Shown piece after piece: positions 1 through 11,630 of a stretch of DNA of 64,000 nucleotides (position 1 is the first letter of the stretch; each line of letters starts with the position of its first letter). The stretch spans positions 40,595,419 to 40,659,418 of the forward strand of contig NC_092042.1 of the NCBI RefSeq assembly GCF_003086295.3, in the 5' to 3' direction. Made by a program: the position numbers and the translations under genes. Under the pieces are notes generated by a model. The model worked only from the letters and a program-made list of their open reading frames with translations. It ran no database searches and had not been told where the DNA came from. Source of the DNA: Arachis hypogaea (lineage: Eukaryota; Streptophyta; Magnoliopsida; Fabales; Fabaceae).

Positions 1-2270
1 GTTCAACACCAAACTTAGAAGTTGGTTGTGGCCTCCCAACACCAAACTTAGAGTTTGACTGTGGGGGCTCTGTTTGACTCTGTTTTTTGAGAAGCTCTTT
101 ATGCTTCCTCTCCATGGTGACAGAGGGATATCCTTGAGCCTTAAACACAAAGGATTCTTCATTCACTTGAATGATCAATTCTCCTCTATCAACATCAATC
201 ACAGCCTTTGCTGTGGCTAGGAAGGGTCTGCCAAGGATGATGGATTCATCCATGCACTTCCCAGTCTCTAGGACTATGAAATCAGCAGGGATGTAATGGT
301 CTTCAACTTTTACCAGAACATCCTCTACAAGTCCATGAGCTTGTTTTCTTGAGTTGTCTTCCATCTCTAGTGAGATTTTTGTTGCTTGCACCTCAAATAT
401 CCCTAGCTTCTCCATTACAGAGAGAGGCATGAGGTTTACACTTGACCCTAGGTCACACAAGGCCTTCTTAAAGGTCATGGTGCCTATGGTACAAGGTATT
501 TGAAAACTTCCCAAGATCCTGTCTCTTTTGAGGTAATTTCTGCCTAGACAAGTCATCCAGTTCTTTGGTGAGCAGAGGGGGTTCATCCTCCCAAGTTTCA
601 TTTCCAAATAACTTGTCATTTAGCTTCATAATTGCTCCAAGGTATTTAGCAACTTGCTCTTCAGTGACATACTCATCCTCTTCAGAGGAAGAATACTCAT
701 CAGAGCTCATGAATGGCAGAAGTAAGTCCAATGGAATCTCTATGGTCTCTGTGTGAGCCTCAGATTCCCATGGTTCCTCATTGGGGAACTCATTGGAGGC
801 CAGTGGACGTCCATTGAGGTCTTCCTCAGTGGCGTTCACTGCCTCTTCCTCCTCTCCAAGTTCGGCCATGTTGATGGCCTTGCACTCTCCTTTTGGATTT
901 TCTTCTATATTGTTTGGGAGAGTACTAGGAGGGAGTTCAGTAATTTTCTTGCTCAGTTGTCCCACTTGTGCCTCCAAGTTTCTAATGGAGGACCTTATTT
1001 TAGTCATGAAACTTTGCGTGGTTTTGATTAGATCAGAGACCATGGTTGCTAAGTCAGAGTGGTTCTGCTTAGAACTCTCTGTCTGTTGCTGAGAAGATGA
1101 TGGAAAAGGCTTGCTATTGCTAAACCCGTTTCTTCCACCATTATTATTGTTGAAACCTTGTTGAGGTCTCTATTGATCCTTCCATGAGAGGTTTGGATGA
1201 TTTCTCCATGAAGGATTATAGGTGTTTCCATAGGGTTCTCCCATGTAATTCACCTCTTCCATTGAAGGGTTCTCAGGATCATAAGCTTCTTCTTTAGATG
1301 AAGCTTCCTTAGTACTGCCTGGTGCATTTTGCATTCCAGACAGACTTTGAGAAATCAAATTTACTTGCTGAGTCAATATCTTGTTCTGAGCCAATATGGC
1401 ATTCAGAGTGTCAATCTCAAGAACTCCTTTCTTCTGATTAGTCCCATTGTTCACAGGATTCCTTTAAGAAGTGTACATGAATTGGTTATTTGCAACCATT
1501 TCAATTAGTTCTTGAGCTTCTGTAGGCGTCTTCTTCAGATGAAGAGATCCTCCAGCAGAGCTATCCAAAGACATCTTGGACAGTTCAGACAGACCATCAT
1601 AGAAAATACCTATGATGCTCCATTCAGAAAGCATGTCAGAGGGACACTTTCTGATCAATTATTTGTATCTTTCCCAAGCTTCATAGAGGGATTCTCCTTC
1701 CTTCTGTCTGAAGGTTTGGACTTCCACTCTAAGCTTACTTAATTTTTGAGGTGGAAAGAACTTTGCCAAGAAGGCATTGACTAGCTTTTCCCAAGAGTTC
1801 AGGCTTTCTTTAGGTTGTGAATCCAACCATATTCTAGCTCTGTCTCTTATAGCAAAAGGGAATAGCATAAGTCTGTAGACCTCAGGGTCAACCCCATTAG
1901 TCTTGACAGTGTCACAGATTTACAAGAACTCAGCTAAGAACTGATGAGGATCTTCCAAAGGAAGTCCATGGAACTTGCAATTCTGTTGCATTAGAGAAAC
2001 TAATTGAGGCTTAAGCTCAAAGTTGTTTGCTCCAATGGCAGGGATAGAGATGCTTCTCCCATAAAAGTCGGGAGTAGGTGCAGTAAAGTCACCCAGCACC
2101 TTCCTTGCATTGTTGTTATTTTCGGCTGCCATGGGTTCTTCTTCTTTGAAGATTTCTGTTAGGTCCTCTACAAAAAATTGTGCCTTAGCTTCTCTTAGCT
2201 TTCGCTTCAAGGTCCTTTCAGGTTCAGGATCAGCCTCAACAAGAATTCTTTTGTTTTTGCTCCTGCTCAT
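1..2270 (-). pseudogene. gag-pro: Gag-protease polyprotein of element A, broken
   Basis: The frame starts at the ATG 2270-2268 (MSRSKNKRILVEADPEPER). The retrotransposon Gag core follows, with WLDSQPKESLNSWEKLV and KFFPPQKLSKLRVEVQTFRQ, then an acidic linker and a retropepsin-like region near 480-100 with an ALCDLGSS-type active site and a GRPFLATAKAVIDVDRGEL flap-like segment. In-frame stops are seen at about 1918-1920, 1659-1661 and 1464-1466. The stop at 1659 replaces the Gln codon kept in C (ERYKQLTKK). No Cys-x2-Cys-x4-His-x4-Cys zinc knuckle is present in the Gag tail. After the protease lies a repeat of NSKFGV-type units (bases 1-60). Gag would package the RNA in virus-like particles and the protease would process it; this copy is dead. 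Confidence 0.85.
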
Positions 2271-2854
2271 ATGAAAGAGAAGAAAACAAGAAAATATGGA
2301 ATCCTCTACGTCACAGTATAGAGATTCCTTAAGGTGTCAGAGGAAAATAAAAATAGAAGGCAGAAGTAGAAAATTCGAACTTATTAAAGAAGATGGAGTT
2401 CAAATTGTTCATTGAGGAATAGTGTTAGTCCATAAATAGAAGGATGTGAGAAAAGGGGAAGAAATTTTCGAAAATTAAGTAAAAGATTTTGAAAACATTT
2501 TGAAAAACTTTAATTGATTTTCGAAAACCAAGATTGGTTTTAAAAAAAAGATGTGATTGAGAAGATATGATTTGAAAAACATTTTAAAAAAGATTTGATT
2601 TTAAAAATTAATAACTTGGCTAACAAGAAAAGATATGATTCAAGCATTAAACCTTTCTCAACAGAAAAGGCAACATACTTGAAATGTTGAATCAAATCAT
2701 TAATTGATAGCAAGTATTTTTAAAAATGGAAAGAAGTTGATTTTGAAAAAGATTTGATTGAAAAGATTTGATTTGAAAAAGATTTGATTTTGAAAAGATT
2801 TTGAAAACTAAAAAAAATTTGATTTGAAAACAAGATCTTCCCTCTTGTGCCATC

Positions 2855-2999
2855 CTGGCGTTAAACACCCAGAATGGTGCACATTCTGGTGTTTAACACC
2901 CAAACTACTACCCTTTTGGGCGTTAAACGCCCAGCTAGGCACCCTGGCTGGCGTTTAAACGCCAGTTTGCCTTCCTTACTGGGCGTTTTGAACGCCCAG
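2855..2999. repeat. 31-bp-phased palindrome array, 5 units (A leader)
   Basis: Five palindromes begin at 2855, 2886, 2917, 2948 and 2979, each exactly 31 bp after the last. The best units are CTGGCGTTTAAACGCCAG (2948-2965) and a 21-bp unit at 2979-2999 with CTGGGCG and CGCCCAG arms. The spacers between units are unrelated. In this element the array sits upstream of gag. In C, D and N it sits downstream of the polyprotein. Confidence 0.9.
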
Positions 3000-3498
3000 C
3001 TTTTTCTGTGCAATTCCTCTGCTGAATGTTCTGAATCTTCAATCCTCTGTATTATTGACTTGAAAAGACACAAATTAAAAATATTTTTGGATTTTTAATA
3101 ATAAGGAATAAACAAAATGCAATCAAATAACAATGCATGCAAGACACCAAACTTAGCAGTTTGTATACTACTGACACTAACAAAATGAGAATGCATATGA
3201 GAAACACAAACACTCAAGTCAAGAGAAACTAAAGATCAGAGTAATGAAATAATCAAGAACATCTTGAAGATCACTTAAGACACATGAATGAATGCAAGAA
3301 GAACAAAGACATGCAATTGACACCAAACTTAAAATGAAACACTAAACTCAAACAAGAAATATTTTTGGATTTTATGATTTTGTAATTTTTTTTGGTTTTT
3401 TCGAAAATTAAGTGGAAAAGAAAATAAAGGTATCAAAATTCTTAATGAGAATTCCAGGAATCATGCAATGCTAGTCTAAGACTCCGGTCCAGGAATTA

Positions 3499-3686
3499 GA
3501 CATGGCTTCATAGGCAGCCAAGCTTTTAAAGAAAGCTCCGGTCCAAAACACTAGACATGGCCAATGGCCAGCCAAGTCTTAGCAGATCACTGCTCCAACA
3601 GCAAGATTGATAGAAATCAACAAGCTCTTGTGATGATAAGTTGAAACCTCGGTCCAATAAAATTAGACATGGCTTCACAGCCAGCC
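3499..3686. repeat. Three imperfect hairpin repeats, leader of A
   Basis: Units at 3499-3519, 3554-3573 and 3666-3686 share the form GACATGGC, a short loop, then GCCAGCC or GCAGCC. Each is preceded by CGGTCCA-type sequence. The second is nearly perfect: GACATGGCC / GGCCAGCC. The same hairpin is present once in the R region of LTRs A, C, M and N. It could be an RNA packaging or dimerisation signal; that is inference from its location. Confidence 0.6.
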
Positions 3687-3793
3687 AGACTTCAACAGAT
3701 CATCATGAAACTCTAGAATTCACTCTTAAGAACTCTGAAGAAAAATACCTAATCTAAGCAACAAGATGAACCGTCAGTTGTCCAAACTCAACA

Positions 3794-3950
3794 ATCCCCG
3801 GCAACAGCGCCAAAAACTTGGTGGACAAAATTGTGATCACTACAACTCCAATAATCCTCGGCAACGGCGCCAAAAACTTGGTGCACAAAATTGTGATCAA
3901 TACTTTTCACAACTCAAATAATCCCCGGTAATGAATCCAAAAACTTGGTG
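3794..3950 (-). other. Tandemly repeated primer binding site, tRNA-Asp type
   Basis: Three tandem copies of the primer-site/LTR-edge segment lie here. Copy 1 (atccccggcaacagcgcca, 3794-3812) has one mismatch to the plant tRNA-Asp 3' end. Copy 2 (3854-3872) also has one mismatch. Copy 3 (from 3921) is strongly degenerate. Each is followed by AAAAACTTGGTG and, in copies 1 and 2, the first bases of the LTR. The period is 60 then 67 bp. Confidence 0.8.
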
Positions 3951-5513
3951 TTCAATACCATGGCATAAACACAACTTCTCACAACTAACCAGCAAGTGTA
4001 TTGGGTCGTCCAAGTAATAAACCTTACGCGAGTAAGGGTCGATCCCATAGAGATTATTGGTATGAAGCAAGCTATGGTTATGAATGATGAATAAAACATA
4101 AAGATAAAGATAGAGATACTTATGCAATTCATTGGTGGGAATTTTAGATAAGCGTATGAAGATGCTGTGTCCCTTCCGTCTCTCTGCTTTCCTACTGTCT
4201 TCATCCAATCCTTCTTACTCGTTTCCATGGCAAGCTGTTTGTAGGGTTTCACCGTTGTCAGTGGCTACCTCCCATCCTCTCAGTGAAAATGTTCAACGCA
4301 CCCTGTCACGGCACGGCTATTCATCTGTCGGTTCTCAATCAGGTTGGAATAGAATCCAGTGATTCTTTTGCGTCTGTCACCAACGCCCAGCCTTAAGGAG
4401 TTTGAAGCTCGTCACAGTCATTCAATCATTGAATCCTACTCAGAATACCACAGACAAGGTTTAGACCTTCCGGATTCTCTTGAATGTAGTCATCAATTCT
4501 AGCTTATACCACGAAGATTCCGATTAAAGAATCCAAGAGATATCCACCCAATCTAAGGTAGAACGGAGGTGGTTGTCAGGCACACATTCATAGGTGAGAA
4601 TGATGATGAGTGTCACGGATCATCACATTCATCAAGTTGAAAAACAAGTGATATCTTAGAACAAGAACAAGCAGAATTGAATAGAAGAACAATAGTAATT
4701 GCATTAATACTCGAGGTACAGCAGAGCTCCACACCTTAATCTATGGTGTGTAGAAACTCCACCGTTGAAAATACATAAGAACAAGGTCTAGGCATGGCCG
4801 TGAGGCCAGCCTCCCAATGATCTAAGATAGCATAAGAATGAAGATAGCTACCAAGATGATCTAGAGATCTAAAGTGATCAAAAGATAAAAATACAATAGT
4901 AAAAGGTCCTACTTATAGAGAACTAGTAGCCTAGGGTTTACAAAGATGAGTAAATGACATAAAAATCCACTTTCGGGCCCACTTGATGTGTGCTTGGGCT
5001 GAGCATTGAAGCATTTTCGTGTAGAGACTTCTCTTGGAGTTAAACGCCAGCTTTTATGCTAGTTTGGGCGTTTAACTCCCATTCTTGTGCCAGTTCCGGC
5101 GTTTAACGCTGGGAATTCTGATGTGACTTTGAACGCCGGTTTGGGCCATCAAATCTTGGGCAAAGTATAAACTATCATATATTGCTGGAAAGCCCAAGAT
5201 GTCTACTTTCCAACGCCGTTGAGAGCGCGCCAATTGGGCTTCTGTAGCTCCAGAAAATCCACTTTGAGTGCAGGGAGGTCAGAATCCAACAGCATCTGCA
5301 GTCCTTTTTAGTCTCTGAATCAGATTTTTGCTCAGGTCCCTCAATTTCAGCCAGAAAATACCTGAAATCACAGAAAAACACACAAACTCATAGTAAAGTC
5401 CAGAAAAGTGAATTTTAACTAAAAACTAATAAAAATATACTAAAAACTAACTAGAACATACTAAAAACATACTAAAAACAATGCCAAAAAGCGTACAAAT
5501 TATCCGCTCATCA
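3879..5513 (-). repeat. 5' LTR of element A
   Basis: The LTR starts TGGTGCAC on the plus strand and ends ATCCGCTCATCA, giving TG...CA ends on the minus strand. U5 carries the CCTTACG/GAGTAAGG region. A weakened TATA box (cctacttata, minus strand) is at 4908-4917, an R-region hairpin at 4791-4813, and the 31-bp palindrome array from 5034 to about 5139. The conserved U3 block with TCTACTTTCCAACGC lies near 5187-5220. Confidence 0.9.
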
Positions 5514-6644
5514 GCTCCTAAAGGAAAACAACCCACTCCAAGAGGCAAGAAAGAGAATATTCCAAAACCACTTTAGAATCAAGGGAGATTCTTAACCAAA
5601 GAACATTCAGACCATTACTACAAAATGATGGGTCTAAGGTCAGTGATCCCAGAAGTCAAGTTCGATCTGAAAGAAGATGAATATCCGGAGATCCAAGAGC
5701 AAATTCGAAACAGGAACTGGGAAATCCTAGCTAATCCTGAAACAAAAGTGGGAAGGGATATGGTTCAGGAGTTCTATGCTAATCTGTTGCAAATAGACAG
5801 GCAGAGAATATCTGGAACTGCCCTCTATGACTATCGGACCTTGGTCAGAGGAAAGATTGTTCACATCCACCTTGACAAAATCAGGGAGATCTTTAAGCTG
5901 CCTCAGCTGAAAGATGACCCAGACTCTTTCAATAGGAGAATGATGAGAACAAACAAGGGCCTGGACAAGATTCTAGAGGATATATGCATCCCTGGAGCCA
6001 GATGGACCACCAGCACCATGGGTGTCCCAAATCAACTCAAGAGAGAAGATCTCAAACCAGTAGCCAGAGGCTGGCTAGACTTCATTGGGCGTTCCATATT
6101 GCCCACTAGCAACCGTTTTGAAGTCACTGTTAAAAGAGCAGTGATGATTCACTGCATTATGTTGGGAAAAGAAGTAGAAGTTCATCAGTTAATTTCGTGT
6201 GAACTCTACATAATAGCAAACAAGAAATCCAAAGATGCCAAGTTGGCTTATCTAAGCCTAATTTCTATGCTCTGCAAAGATGTCGGAGTAAGGATGGGAA
6301 TAACTGAGTATATCTCAGTTGAGCGGCCAATCACTAAAATATCAATGGAAAAACAACAGTTGCAGGATGACCCCATCAAGAGGAGAGCACAAGAATTCCT
6401 CCCAGAAATCCCTCAATTTGAATACTAGGAGCATCTTGAGGCATCTGTTTCCAAGTTGCAAGAAGCTATGGACCAAATAAAGGAAGAACAGAATAATCAA
6501 AATAGCATGCTTTGCAAATTGCTTAGGGAACAAGAGGAGCAAGGGCGTGAGTTGAGGGAACTGAAGCGTCAGAAATTAATTCTTGAAGGACCAAGCACCC
6601 CACAGACTAGAGGAACATCCACTTCCCAAAATACAGGTTGTTAA
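5514..6644 (+). pseudogene. ORF2 protein of element G, plant-transposon-domain type, broken
   Basis: The frame encodes an APKGK-type basic start, then a globular domain with MMGLRSVIPEVKFDLKEDEY, the hallmark RGWLDFIGRSILPTSNR and AVMIHCIMLGKEVEVHQLI, then a Lys/Glu-rich coiled-coil tail (LREQEEQGRELRELKRQK). I recognise this as the 'putative plant transposon protein' domain (I believe Pfam PF20167), common in legume gypsy elements. In D the homologue lies downstream of integrase, the place of the Athila env-like ORF. No signal peptide or membrane segment is visible, so an envelope role is not supported. Breaks: a stop in the leading segment near 5572 and a TAG at 6426-6428 where D keeps Trp. 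Element A removed the first codon. Confidence 0.8.
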
Positions 6645-7689
6645 GTTCTAATTTTAGCTTTAACTCTGAGATAGTTGTTGTTATAGGAATTTACCTTAGA
6701 AGATATATAGGAGTAGTGATAATTAGTACATCTATTTTGATTTTATTTTCAATTAAGTTATAATTTTTTTTCTCATCATCATCAAACATGAATAAAATAG
6801 TAGATTTTTAGAATAAGGAGGTAATTTATATTTTTCGAGTTCTTAATAAGAAAAATTATAATTAATTATATGTGGTGGCAATACTTTTTGTCTTCTGAAT
6901 GAATGCTTGAACAGTGCATATTTTTTATCTTGAATTTCATGAATGTTAAAATTGTTGGCACTTGAAAGAATGAGGAACACGAAAAATATTATTGGTGATA
7001 TGAAAAATCATGAATTTGATTCTTGAAGCAAGGAAAAGCAGTGAAAAAAAAAGAGAGAGAAAAATTACAAGGAATCATTGGATTAAGAAAAAGAAAAAAA
7101 AAGCCAATAGCCCTTAAAACCAAAAGGCAAGGGTGAAAAGAATCCAAGGCTTTGAGCATCAGTGGATAGGAGGGCCCAAGGAAGTAATTCCAGGCCTAAG
7201 CGGCTAAATCAAGTTGTCCCTAACCATGTGCTTGTGGCATGCAGGTCCAAGTGAAAAGCTTGAGACTGAGTGGTTAAAGTCGTGATCCAAGGCAAAAGAG
7301 TGTGCTTAAGAACTCTAGACACCTCTAATTGGGGACTTTAGCAAAGCTAAGTCACAATCTGAAAAGGTTTACCCAATTATGTGTCTGTGGCATTTATGTA
7401 TCCGGTGGTAATACTGGAAAACAAAGTGCTTAGGGCCACGGCCAAGACTCATAAAGTAACTGTGTTCAAGAATCAACATACTACACTAGGAGAATCAATA
7501 ATACTATCTGAATTCTGAGTTCCTATGGATGCCAATCATTCTGAATTTCAAAGGATAAAGTGAGATGCCAAAACTATTCGGAAGTCAAAAAAGCTACTAG
7601 CCCCGCCCATCTAAACAAGAATCTGAGCTCCACTTAAAACTCTGAAATATTATTGTTTCTTAATTTCTTTTCATCCTATTTTATTTATC
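6645..7689 (+). other. 3' non-coding region of element G
   Basis: I see no supported gene here. The stretch is A-rich, with poly-A/GA segments near 7045-7100. It also contains a block recurring in reverse orientation in C (21560-22000), D (36870-37200) and N (57000-57500), recognisable by GGTGGTAATACTGGAAAAC and the surrounding sequence. It separates ORF2 from the 3' LTR in all family A elements. Confidence 0.7.
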
Positions 7690-7729
7690 TAGGTTCTTGA
7701 GGACAAGCAACAATTTAAGTTTGGTGTTG
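7690..7729 (+). other. Hairpin and polypurine-tract-like module before the G 3' LTR
   Basis: CTTG-AGGA-CAAG forms a short stem with a purine loop, followed by CAACAATTTAAGTTTGGTG and then the LTR start at 7730. By position the TAAGTTTGGTGTTG part is where plus-strand DNA synthesis would be primed, although it is only partly purine. The same module occurs in every family here. Confidence 0.65.
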
Positions 7730-9272
7730 TAATGAGTGGATATTTTATACGCTTTTTGGGGGTAATTTCATGTAGATTTTAGCATGTTTTTATTAGTTTT
7801 TAATAGAATTTTATTAGTTTTTAAGCAAAAATAATATTTCTGGACTTTACTATGAGTTTGTGTGTTTTTCTGTGATTTCAGAAATTTTCTGGCTGAAATT
7901 GAGGGAGCTGAGCAAAAATATGATTTAGGCTGAAAAAGGACTGCTGATGCTGTTGGATTCTGACCTCCCTGCACTCGGAATGGATTTTTTGGAGCTACAG
8001 AAGTCCAATTGGCGAGCTCTCAATTGGGTTGGAAAGTAGACATCCAGGGATTTCCAGCAATATATAATAGTCCATACTTTGCGTGAAGATAGACGAAGTA
8101 AACTGGCGTTTAACGCTAGTTCCATGTTGCAATCTGGCGTCCAGCGCCAGAAACACGTCACGAACCAGAGTAGAACGCCAGAAACACGTTACAACTTGGC
8201 ATTCAACTCCAGAAATAGCCCAGGCATGTGAGAAGCTTAAGTCTCAGCCCCAGCACATACCAAGTGGATTTCTGCACTATCCATCTTAGTTTACTCATTC
8301 TCTGTAAACCTAGGTTACTAGTTTAGTATTTAAACAACTTTTAGAGACTTATTTTGTACCTCATGACATTTTTAGATCTGAAATTTGTACCTTTTGGTAG
8401 CATGAGTCTCTAAACCCCATTGTTGGGGGTGAGGAGCTCTGCAGCGTCCCGATGAATTAATGCAATTATTTCTGTTTCTCATTCAAATATGCTTGTTCCT
8501 ATCTAAGATGTTCATTTGCGCTTCACTATGAAGGAGGTGATGATCCATGGCATTCATCACCTTCCTTACCCCATGAACATGTGTCTGACAACCACCTCCG
8601 TTCTACATCAGATTGAATGAGTATCTCTTAGATTCCTTAATCAGAATCTTCGTGGTATAAGCTGGAATTGATGGCGGCATTCATGAGAATCCAGAAAGTC
8701 TAAACCTTGTCTGTGGTATTCCGAGTAGGATTCTGGGATTGGATGACTGTGACGAGCTTCAAACTCGCGAGTGTTGGGCTTGATGACAAACGCAAAAGAA
8801 TCAATGGATTCTATTCCGACATGATCGAGGACCAACAGCTGATTAGCCGTGCTGTGACAAGCATTTGGACCATTTTCACTGAGAGGATGGGAAGTAGCCA
8901 TTGACAACGGTGACACCCTACATATAGCTTGCCATGGAAGGAGCCTTGCAAATTCTGAAAGTAAGAAAGCAGTATGTTGCAGAGATTCAGAGGACAAAGC
9001 ATCTCCAAAACTCCAACATATTCTCCATTATTAAGTAACAATTATTTATTTTATGCTCTTTTATTTTTCGTAATTCAAACTGATAATTATAATTGATATC
9101 CTGACTAAGAATAATAAAATAATCGTAGCTTGCTTCAAGCCAACAATCTCCGTGGGATTCGACCCTTACTCACGTAAGGTATTACTTGGACGACCCAATG
9201 CACTTGCTGGTTAGTTGTGCGAAGTTGTAAGAAATCTTGATTTTGATATTGGCATTACAATTTCGTGCACCA
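7730..9272 (+). repeat. 3' LTR of element G
   Basis: The 1543-bp LTR begins TAATGAGTGGATATTTTATA and ends TTTCGTGCACCA. The 31-bp palindrome array has units at 8103, 8134, 8165 and 8196. A TATA-like tattaaa-type site (tatttaaa) is at 8327, about 115 bp downstream of the array. It lacks the GGCATGGCC hairpin present in A, C, M and N. U5 contains GGGATTCGACCCTTACTCAC. Confidence 0.88.
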
Positions 9273-10324
9273 GCTATATAAAGGAGACTCCAACATTTAT
9301 CAAGGGGGGACACATTGGAGCACAATTTTACTTAGTTTTTCATAGTATTAAAAGTAGGAGTAGTGTAGAATATAGAGCTCTCCTAGGGTTTATGTAGTTT
9401 TCTTGTAGCATTTTATAGCAAGCTTTGATCCTTCATTTTGCTTCTCTAATTGTACGTACTCACAATTTCTTCTTCAATTAAAGCACTTTTACCTACAATT
9501 CCTCTTGGTTCAAGTTATTTTGTCATTTTGCAATTTTGTGTTTCTTGAAGTTTTGATCAATGAATTTTATGTTTCATACTTCCTTTATATTTGATTGCTT
9601 GTTTACATTCGATTTTGTTGATAGTTGGTTATAGTTTCTTAACTTCCTTCGCAATTTTCCATGTTTTACTTTTATGCACACAAGGTGATTGTGAAAATGC
9701 CAACTTTAGATTTTGAGTAGATTTTCACACCTTGGCTTGTGGTTTGTGTTCCTAGGATACTAGAGTCATAATGTCCGACGTTTAGTGATAATTCTTGGGT
9801 AGTTAGTTGACTCTTGTTTCATTGACGCTAGCCTTTTATCAACTAGTTTGGTAAGTTGGTTAGGACTTATGGATTAAAGTCAATTATGCTTGCTTGACTT
9901 ACTCCTCGATGGTGGGGTTGACTAGGCGAGATTGACTCATCATAATTATCATAGTCATAGTTGTGGCGATGATAGGATTCCTTGGATCCTCACTCCCAAG
10001 TCAAGGTCTCTTTTATGCATTTCACTAGTTTTGATTTTGTTTGCTTACACTTGCATTAATTTACAATTTTGATCATTCCTTAGTTCTTTTAATCTTTTTG
10101 TTCTTAGATTTTGTTAAACCCCTCTTTGTCCTTACAACCGAGAGCGTATAACACGTCAATTGCTTTCCTAGGGAGAACGACCCGAGGTTTAATTACTCTC
10201 GGTTTATATCTGTTTTGAATTTTTACATTTGATTAAGAGAATTCATTGTTGGTTTGGACTATGCTACCAACGAATCAATTCTTATCTTGATTAATTCCAA
10301 ACTATACAAGAAAAACCTCTAACA
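9273..10324 (+). repeat. LTR H fragment (TATA box to LTR end), plus strand
   Basis: This begins inside a TATA box (tatataaagg, 9275-9284) interrupted by G and runs through an R/U5-like region to about ...CCTCTAACA. It contains GGGAGAACGACCCGAGG, the plus-strand counterpart of the CCTCGGGTCGT motif of B, K and L LTRs, so it is a distant relative. No primer site follows it, so it is a 3' or solo LTR. Its U3 lies outside the window. The right boundary is approximate. Confidence 0.65.
9275..9284 (+). promoter_or_regulatory. TATA box of LTR H, insertion site of G
   Basis: TATATAAAGG directly follows the G 3' LTR. The expected G target duplication GCTAT (9273-9277) overlaps it. Confidence 0.6.
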
Positions 10325-11630
10325 CCAGGATGCTTTGGACGTTAATGGTGAAGCTAATACCGTTAACGTGACCAAGTGTTAGGAAAGGCTACGTTAGTGG
10401 CCACTAACGGTGGGGTTAACATGACTCAAGGGGGTTGGGGACGTTAGTGACCAAGTTAGTGTCACTAACGTCTTCGAACCAAGAATTTACACTTGACATT
10501 AACCACACTAACGGCCTGACTAACGTGAAAGTCACCCAATTCAAACTCTCCCAGCAAGCTGAGCAAAGCCCACTGAGATTGTAACTGCTTCAACTGTGGT
10601 CAAAGGCCCACATCCAGAGACTTGCAAACTTAACAAAAGATTAGAGAAGTAGTATATATAGGGGTGGTTTTGAACTAGAAAGGCGGATTGGGCCCTGGGG
10701 AATCCAAGATTGTAAACACTCTGTATTTACTTTTCTCTATAATTCAATTTTACTTTCAATGTAATTTACATTTCCATTTTCCATTCCCAGAGCTATGAAC
10801 AACTAAACCCCTCTTCATTGGGTTAGGGAGCTCTGTTGTAATTCAATGGATCAATAATAGTTCTTATTCTTCTTATTATTTCCATTCTCTTTGATTTACT
10901 TGAAAGCTTTTGCTCTTCATCCAATTGAGCAATTGTCTCAGAAGGGAAATTACTCATACTTGGGTTTCCTCTGAACCTTGGAAGAGGAATGAGAAAATCA
11001 TACTAGAAATGCTTTCTCATGTTGGACTAGATTGGGTGTTGGATGGATATAGTGACATATAATCCTACCAATACTTTGATCTAGAAAAACATGTGGTATA
11101 ATCAGTGATCGTACTTCATCTCATCCCGTGAGTAATTAGATAAAGTAATTGGGTAATTATTCAAGCTTATAGAGATTGAATTGCCAAGGAATTGGGATTC
11201 AATCACCTAAGATTGCCAAGAAATTAATGAGTTGCATGGATTGAGGAAGAGATGAGAATGAACTTAATCCAGAGAAGGCAATATCTCCTGAGCCCAATGA
11301 GCTTCCCTACTCTTGTCTCTCCATTCTCTATATTCTACTATTTACATTTATGTTCATCATTCCCAATCCCATTTAAGTTTCTACAATTTACTTTCTGCCA
11401 TTTACTTTTCGTTATTTACATTCCGTGCTATTTACGTTTCCCGTCATTTAAATTTCTGCAAATCCCACTCAATTCTATTTAAGTTCAACTAGAACACTCC
11501 TCTGATTAAAGTTGCTCAGCCAATCAATCCCCTTGAGATTCGACCTCACTCTACTGTGAGTTTTTACTTGACGATAATTCGGTATACTTGCCAAAAGAAA
11601 ATTTGTAGTGATACAGATTTTCATGCATCA
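10325..11630 (+). repeat. LTR I, plus strand, U3 start missing
   Basis: This LTR is related to LTR J in opposite orientation: both have runs of short ATTTAC-type repeats, the GAATTGCCAAGGAATTGG segment and a similar U5 edge. Inverted repeats of GTTAGTG/CACTAAC occur at 10390-10411 and 10440-10472, and a TATA box tatatata is at 10653-10660. It ends TTTCATGCATCA and is followed by no primer site, so it is a 3' or solo LTR. H appears to have inserted into its U3. Confidence 0.65.
10653..10660 (+). promoter_or_regulatory. TATA box of LTR I
   Basis: TATATATA lies about 113 bp downstream of the GTTAGTG/CACTAAC inverted-repeat field that ends near 10540. Confidence 0.6.

Larger units (their letters stand above)
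2271..3793 (-). other. Leader (5' UTR) of element A
   Basis: This non-coding stretch lies between the primer site and gag. It holds A-rich, GA-rich segments (2460-2840) that are pyrimidine-rich in the minus-strand RNA, a palindrome array (2855-2999), two CACCAAACTTA motifs (near 3145 and 3320) and three imperfect hairpins (3499-3686). A candidate splice donor, minus-strand AG|GTATTT, lies at about 3746-3755, roughly 40 nt downstream of the primer site. Confidence 0.7.
1..5513 (-). mobile_element. Element A: 5' part of a minus-strand Athila-like LTR retrotransposon
   Basis: Reading the minus strand, this is a 5' LTR (5513-3879), a tRNA-Asp primer site, a long leader and a gag-pro frame that runs out of the window at base 1. 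The right edge abuts the second ORF of element G directly after its start codon region, so A inserted into G. GCTCC at 5514-5518 should be one copy of its target duplication; the other copy lies left of the window. Gag resembles those of C and N, which are non-autonomous. Whether A has pol cannot be seen. Confidence 0.9.
5514..9272 (+). mobile_element. Element G: 3' part of a plus-strand family-A element
   Basis: G reads on the plus strand: second ORF (cut at its 5' end by insertion of A), 3' non-coding region, hairpin plus TAAGTTTGGTG tract, then the 3' LTR. The rest lies beyond the left window edge on the other side of A. The right flank GCTAT (9273-9277) is the expected target-duplication copy. 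The LTR ends TAATGAGTGG...GCACCA, so the terminal TG has decayed to TA. Confidence 0.88.

Noticed and set aside
3794..3812. tRNA-Asp gene fragment
   Set aside because: Only the last ~19 bases match, always next to an LTR edge and in seven places; this is a primer binding site, not a gene.
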